Source: a virus
IMG/VR virus record: IMGVR_UViG_3300035663_000133
Span: 1 to 20,547 of that record
Direction: 5' to 3' (one strand)
Length of the DNA stretch: 20,547 nt
The position numbers and the translations under genes are program-made. The notes under the pieces are model-generated. The model saw only the letters and a program-made list of their open reading frames with translations. It searched no databases and was not told the DNA's origin. Shown in pieces: positions 16,747-20,547 of the stretch. Each line of letters begins with the position of its first letter. The stretch's first letter is position 1.

Positions 16747-18686
16747 CAATTCCATTTAATCCTAACTTTCAAGTACCTCCACAAGTTCCACAACTGCCGC
16801 CTCCTCAGCCTCCACCTCTTACGGAGTTGTTGAAGGGTGTGGGGATGCAGAACTATCAGGCTCCACAAGCTCCAACTAGTCCGTCGCCAAAAGATATGCT
16901 TCTCCATGCGCTGTCTATGGTTACGCGACCGGGAAGTATGGCGCTTGATATGGCGAGAGATACGAGGAAGGCGCAGGAAGAAAGTCTCAAGAACTTTGGT
17001 AAGGGCGATAAGCTCAACGATCTCGACTTTATCAGTAACTTTATCACGCCTGTTGGGATGGCTGGAACGACAGCTAAAGCATTTAACTCTGTTGCAAGGA
17101 ATCCAGGGAGTAAAGACTTCCTAGATAATCTTTACTCTAGACTGGTTGCCGCAATTACTTCTGGGCCAAATAAAGGTCAGGGTCAGCAGTGGTTGAAGCA
17201 CCTTGAAAAGGGTGCAGCAAAGGGAGAGGTAGATCACACGGGATTGACGGACTTCTTGACAGCTAATAAAGATCGGGTCTTCACTAAGGATGAGATCTAC
17301 GAACTCTCTCAGAAGAATCCGGTAAGGCTGAAAGAAACTGTGTATGAAAATGGTGGTGGGATGTATGGAAGCTTCTGGCCTTTGAATCCAGAAGGCATCA
17401 AAGCAAATCCAACGACATACAGAGAAATTGTACTTCAAGGCAATCTTCCTTTTGACGAAAGGCTCGCGGGAAAGAGTGAGGAAGCTCGAAGGGCTGCAAT
17501 AGAGGCGCTTAGTAGAAATAAAGCAGAAACCGAGTCTTTATCTAATTTGCGTGACCAAGCAAACGACACAGGAAGTTTGCATGTTTATGACATAGATAAA
17601 CTAAATACTGAAATTCAAGAACTAATAGCTCGGCGTCCAGCTTTATGGGCTGATTTTGATAAAGCTCGTCCATTGTCGGAACGAGCCAAACATTTTGAAT
17701 CTGATGTGACCAACCAAATTGGTCATCTTCGTACAATGCTTGGTGAACGCAAAGGAAAAATATCTCAAATCTTGGGTGAGTTTCAGTCAGATGCGCACCA
17801 GGATGCGAGAAAGCTAGGAAGATTAGGAAAAGCTGGAGAGAAATTACCCTCTGAAGTAGAAAGACTCTACGAAAGATTTAAGAAAGTTGATGATGAGCTG
17901 GCAGCTCATACAAAAGCAATAAATGCAGGCGATCCAAATGTCACCACAGAAAAAGATTATCAGCTTCGGAAGAAGTGGTCAGAAGCAGAAGCCGCATGGA
18001 AAGATTATAGTCAGGGTAAGGGTGGCGTTCTCCCACTTCCATTTCAGGGTGACAAAGAGTGGGCAGAGCTTCTTCTGAAGCGTGCTCTATTTGAAGCAGC
18101 CCAGAACAATGCAGATGAGATTATTATTCCATCTGGTCAAGCTCTCACTGATGCAGTGGGTATGCCGATAGGTGGACAGAAAATGTATAATAAAGATGGT
18201 CCTAACCAATTAATGGAATACATTAAGAAGCAGTTGGGAGTAGAGGTGCAGCCGGAACAGATCATGAAGACTAAATATGCGCCCCTTCCTTCGTATTCGG
18301 GTGAGCTTTATTCAGTGAATGGAAATGCCTCAACTCCAGGAGCTACAAATCCTCGCGGTCCCATTCCTCTGGGATATGATGATACACTCAGGGATCTTAA
18401 TGGCTGGGGCAGCATTCATAGTCCAACTCTTACCACTGTACAAAGAATGAAAGATAAGGAGCCTGATCCAGTGTGGAATGCGCTTCTAGCAGATCTCACT
18501 GCAATCGCTCCGCCCCCAACAACAGAGCTCGGTGGAACCGCAATCCCCTTCCCCGCAGAAGCCCGCGATAAGGTTCTCTCCGATGGTCAGCGCCTCTGGT
18601 CCGCACTTGGTCTAGCTGGAATCCCCACGCTGGACGTCATGACGCAGCCAAAGAAGAAAGAAAAGAAGAAGGAGAAAAAGAAATGA
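16743..18686 (+). CDS. Large polyvalent-type phage protein
   Basis: A 647-aa protein. A Pro/Gln-rich N-terminus (about 1-45) is followed by segments that match a pattern I know from large phage polyvalent proteins: QQWLKHLEKGAAKGEVDHTG and FTKDEIYEL (148-188), NPTTYREIVLQ (222-232), GEFQSDAHQ (345-353; usually EIQSDWHQ), and PLPFQGDKEWAELLLKRALF with EAAQNNADEIII (431-462). Between 240 and 420 there are long charged helices, likely coiled coil. The biochemical function of these domains is not established. It may be an internal or injected virion protein. The C-terminus is a Lys/Glu tail (KKKEKKKEKKK). The start has GAAGGA nine bases upstream and overlaps the HNH stop. Confidence 0.7.
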   Translation: MTIPFNPNFQVPPQVPQLPPPQPPPLTELLKGVGMQNYQAPQAPTSPSPKDMLLHALSMVTRPGSMALDMARDTRKAQEESLKNFGKGDKLNDLDFISNFITPVGMAGTTAKAFNSVARNPGSKDFLDNLYSRLVAAITSGPNKGQGQQWLKHLEKGAAKGEVDHTGLTDFLTANKDRVFTKDEIYELSQKNPVRLKETVYENGGGMYGSFWPLNPEGIKANPTTYREIVLQGNLPFDERLAGKSEEARRAAIEALSRNKAETESLSNLRDQANDTGSLHVYDIDKLNTEIQELIARRPALWADFDKARPLSERAKHFESDVTNQIGHLRTMLGERKGKISQILGEFQSDAHQDARKLGRLGKAGEKLPSEVERLYERFKKVDDELAAHTKAINAGDPNVTTEKDYQLRKKWSEAEAAWKDYSQGKGGVLPLPFQGDKEWAELLLKRALFEAAQNNADEIIIPSGQALTDAVGMPIGGQKMYNKDGPNQLMEYIKKQLGVEVQPEQIMKTKYAPLPSYSGELYSVNGNASTPGATNPRGPIPLGYDDTLRDLNGWGSIHSPTLTTVQRMKDKEPDPVWNALLADLTAIAPPPTTELGGTAIPFPAEARDKVLSDGQRLWSALGLAGIPTLDVMTQPKKKEKKKEKKK

Positions 18687-18940
18687 AAGACTCTAAGCTC
18701 ACGCGAGCGGGAGTGAGTGGCTATAACAAGCCAAAGAGAACTCCCTCCCACCCCACAAAATCTCACGTGGTCGTTGCAAAAGAAGGCGAGCAGACTAAGG
18801 TGATTCGCTTCGGCCAACAGGGCGTGACTGGAGATAGAACACCGACTAAACGTCAAGCATCTTTCAAAGCTCGTCATGCGAAGAACATTGCTAAGGGTAA
18901 GATGTCCGCTGCGTATTGGGCGGACAAGGTTAAATGGTAG
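18683..18940 (+). CDS. Conserved 85-aa phage protein (unknown function)
   Basis: A strongly basic protein with the layout seen in many phages: TRAGVSGYNKPKRTPSHPTK, SHVVVAKEGEQTKVIRFGQQ, then SFKARHAKNIAKGKMSAAYW and the ending ADKVKW. It often lies near portal and terminase genes. The function is unknown; the basic charge and small size suggest a head or DNA-associated role. The start ATG overlaps the previous stop (ATGA), with AAGGAG eight bases upstream provided by the Lys/Glu tail of the preceding gene. It is complete, with no membrane segment. Confidence 0.8.
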   Translation: MKDSKLTRAGVSGYNKPKRTPSHPTKSHVVVAKEGEQTKVIRFGQQGVTGDRTPTKRQASFKARHAKNIAKGKMSAAYWADKVKW

Positions 18941-18980
18941 CCTTACTACTCTACATTCTTCACGAACCGGCGCTGTTCGA

Positions 18981-18996
18981 GGGCGCGCTAGCGCCC
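18981..18996. repeat. GC-rich palindrome before the portal gene
   Basis: GGGCGC (18981-18986) and GCGCCC (18991-18996) flank GCTA, making a 6-bp GC-only stem in the 107-base gap before the portal gene. There is no T-run after it on either strand, so it is more likely an mRNA stability or partial-termination element than a strong terminator. Confidence 0.4.
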
Positions 18997-19047
18997 GAGA
19001 GGCAAATATATCCTGCACCCCTACCATCTTTCCCATGAGAAAATGGA

Positions 19048-20547
19048 ATGTATAACCGCCATTTAGTTCTCACCGAAGAGCAAGAAAGCAGACTAGCCTC
19101 ATGGTTAGAGACAGAAATCATTAATCATCTAGGTGAGCGTACCGATTTCGTAGAGCGTCTCAAGAGGTACCAAGGGGACTACCTAGCCGAGCCAAGTACA
19201 GAGGTGGCTGTCTTCCCCTTTCCGGGCGCAAGTAGTATTATTATTCCATTGACTGCTATCGCGCTCGAAGCTGTGCATTCTCGTACAATGCAAACTGCCT
19301 TCGCTCACGATCAGCTCATAGCTGCAAAGATTAAGAATCCAAAGCAGGCAGATCTAGAGCCAGAACTCGAACGCTATCTTCACGATGAGTTGATTGTCGG
19401 CGGAGACTTCAAGAAGTCTGTTGAGCCTGCGGTCCTTGAGCTACAGAAGTTGGGAACTGGAATCACAGAAGTGCAATACTGCTATCACAAGCGCAACGGT
19501 ATTCGTACTTCTCCGGACGGTACAGAAGAAGAGTTTGAAGTGGTGTTCAAGAATGGACCTGAGTTCAAGTCTGTTCCTGTTTCAAACTTCCTGATGCCAT
19601 TCGATTGTGATGATCCCCAGACTGCACGCTGGTGCGGAAAAGTATTCTGGCTAACTCCTCATGAGATTCTAGATCGTGAGAACGATGGATACTTTATCGA
19701 GGGAACGCACGAATCTCTCAAGCATCTCTACACTCCCGGTTCTGCGTCTAAGCTAGACGACGCCGATTCTTACCGAGAGTTTACAGAAGAGAAGACTCTT
19801 ACTGAACCTTCATGGCCGATTGATGTTGAGTTCTACTGGATCTCAACTCGTTGGCAGGTGAATGAGAAGGGCGCCCCCGAAGAAGTGTTCCTCATTTATC
19901 AGCGTGATCTACAGAAGGTTGTAGGTATTTGGTACAACTGGTATGAAGATCTTCGCCGTCCCTTTCGCAAGGGTGTCTACTTTCCGGTAGAGTTTCGATG
20001 GTACGGTATCGGCATCGCGAAACAGACAGAGCAGTTTCAGTATGAAGTAACAGCACAACATCGTACGCGCCTAGATAACGCAACGATCTCAAACATGAGA
20101 ATGTTTAAGGTCAAGAAGGGATCTGGAATTAAAGAGAACGAACCAATCTTCCCCGGTAAGATTTGGTATCTCGATGATATGGATGACATTCAGTCACTCG
20201 AAATGGGTGATGTTCGAGCATCCGCGTACAACAATGAAAACCAAGCAGTCGTCTACGCACAGCAGCGTAACGGCGTAAATGAACTTACTCTTGGTATGCC
20301 TAGTTCAGGTACACCCGGAACTGCCACCTCAGAAATGGCGCGAGTTCAGGAGTCTGCACGCAAGTTTGATTACTGCTATGGAAACGTAAAGACGCTGCTT
20401 GATGAAACGCTTCACGATGGATTGCTCACTACGATTCAGTGGGGTCCAGATGTTGCGCGTCTAGAGTTTAATCCTCGTGGAGCAGAGATTGAGAACTTTC
20501 TCAAGTCTCCCTTCAATTACTTCCGCGATAAGATTCTACTCGAAATC
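19048..20547 (+). CDS. Portal protein (partial, C-terminus beyond window)
   Basis: The first 500 residues are visible, and the frame is open to the window end. The portal forms the dodecameric ring at the head vertex through which DNA is packaged. Family signs are ERLKRYQGDYLAEP, then VAVFPFPGASSIIIPLTAIA (about 54-73), a charged stem/wing region with repeated Trp and Tyr, and the helix-rich part with ALEAVHSRTMQTAFA. The FPFPGAS phrase followed by IPLT is typical of a group of phage portals. A TGA at 19036 in this frame rules out earlier starts. The ribosome-binding site is weak (GAGAAAATGGA). It follows the 85-aa gene and a GC-rich stem-loop, in the packaging/head block. Confidence 0.82.
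   Translation, partial: MYNRHLVLTEEQESRLASWLETEIINHLGERTDFVERLKRYQGDYLAEPSTEVAVFPFPGASSIIIPLTAIALEAVHSRTMQTAFAHDQLIAAKIKNPKQADLEPELERYLHDELIVGGDFKKSVEPAVLELQKLGTGITEVQYCYHKRNGIRTSPDGTEEEFEVVFKNGPEFKSVPVSNFLMPFDCDDPQTARWCGKVFWLTPHEILDRENDGYFIEGTHESLKHLYTPGSASKLDDADSYREFTEEKTLTEPSWPIDVEFYWISTRWQVNEKGAPEEVFLIYQRDLQKVVGIWYNWYEDLRRPFRKGVYFPVEFRWYGIGIAKQTEQFQYEVTAQHRTRLDNATISNMRMFKVKKGSGIKENEPIFPGKIWYLDDMDDIQSLEMGDVRASAYNNENQAVVYAQQRNGVNELTLGMPSSGTPGTATSEMARVQESARKFDYCYGNVKTLLDETLHDGLLTTIQWGPDVARLEFNPRGAEIENFLKSPFNYFRDKILLEI

Overview
The window is a continuous piece of a tailed double-stranded DNA bacteriophage genome (Caudoviricetes). The right part carries packaging and head genes: a small terminase-like protein, a large terminase, an HNH nuclease and a portal protein. 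The left part carries DNA-metabolism genes: an SNF2-type helicase, a pyrimidine-dimer glycosylase family protein and a TSCPD-domain protein. I see no ribosomal RNA, canonical tRNA, integrase, transposase or CRISPR array. The host cannot be told from the sequence. Promoters are of bacterial sigma70 type and most genes have GGAG/GAGG ribosome-binding sites.

Layout. From 1 to 7138 all genes run leftward (minus strand). From right to left they are a 116-aa protein, five small proteins of 44 to 89 aa, a 177-aa protein behind a strong promoter and a structured leader, a 246-aa protein, the helicase, a 67-aa protein, then a second strong promoter serving the glycosylase, an acidic protein and the partial TSCPD protein. 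From 7829 to the end all genes run rightward (plus strand) behind a third promoter at 7754-7782. First comes a virion module: a RIFT-barrel/toroid-like putative tail protein, a protein with two LamG-like repeats, and two fibre-associated-type proteins. Then come tiny basic peptides, TerS, TerL, a two-helix membrane protein (possible holin), HNH, a large polyvalent-type protein, a conserved 85-aa phage protein and the portal, which runs off the window.

Non-coding content is unusually rich. Between the leftward and rightward blocks (7139-7828) lies a control region with many operator-like repeats, including three exact copies of a 22-bp palindrome spaced 32-34 bp. At 6378-6624 a large imperfect palindrome with phased TTTCCC/GGGAAA repeats surrounds an AT-rich core and looks like a replication origin.

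The most notable finding is a set of three minus-strand tRNA-like elements (4783-4866, 6034-6080, 6332-6375). Each has an acceptor-like stem stacked on a T-arm with the identical loop UUCGAUU and a GG-containing D-loop-like linker, but no anticodon arm. Each sits in the leader of a leftward gene. They look like minimal tRNA elbows and may be RNA-processing or regulatory elements. The longest carries a 16-nt loop complementary to the ribosome-binding sites of three other leftward genes.

Limits: all family calls come from reading motifs, with no database search. Functions of the small leftward genes are unknown.
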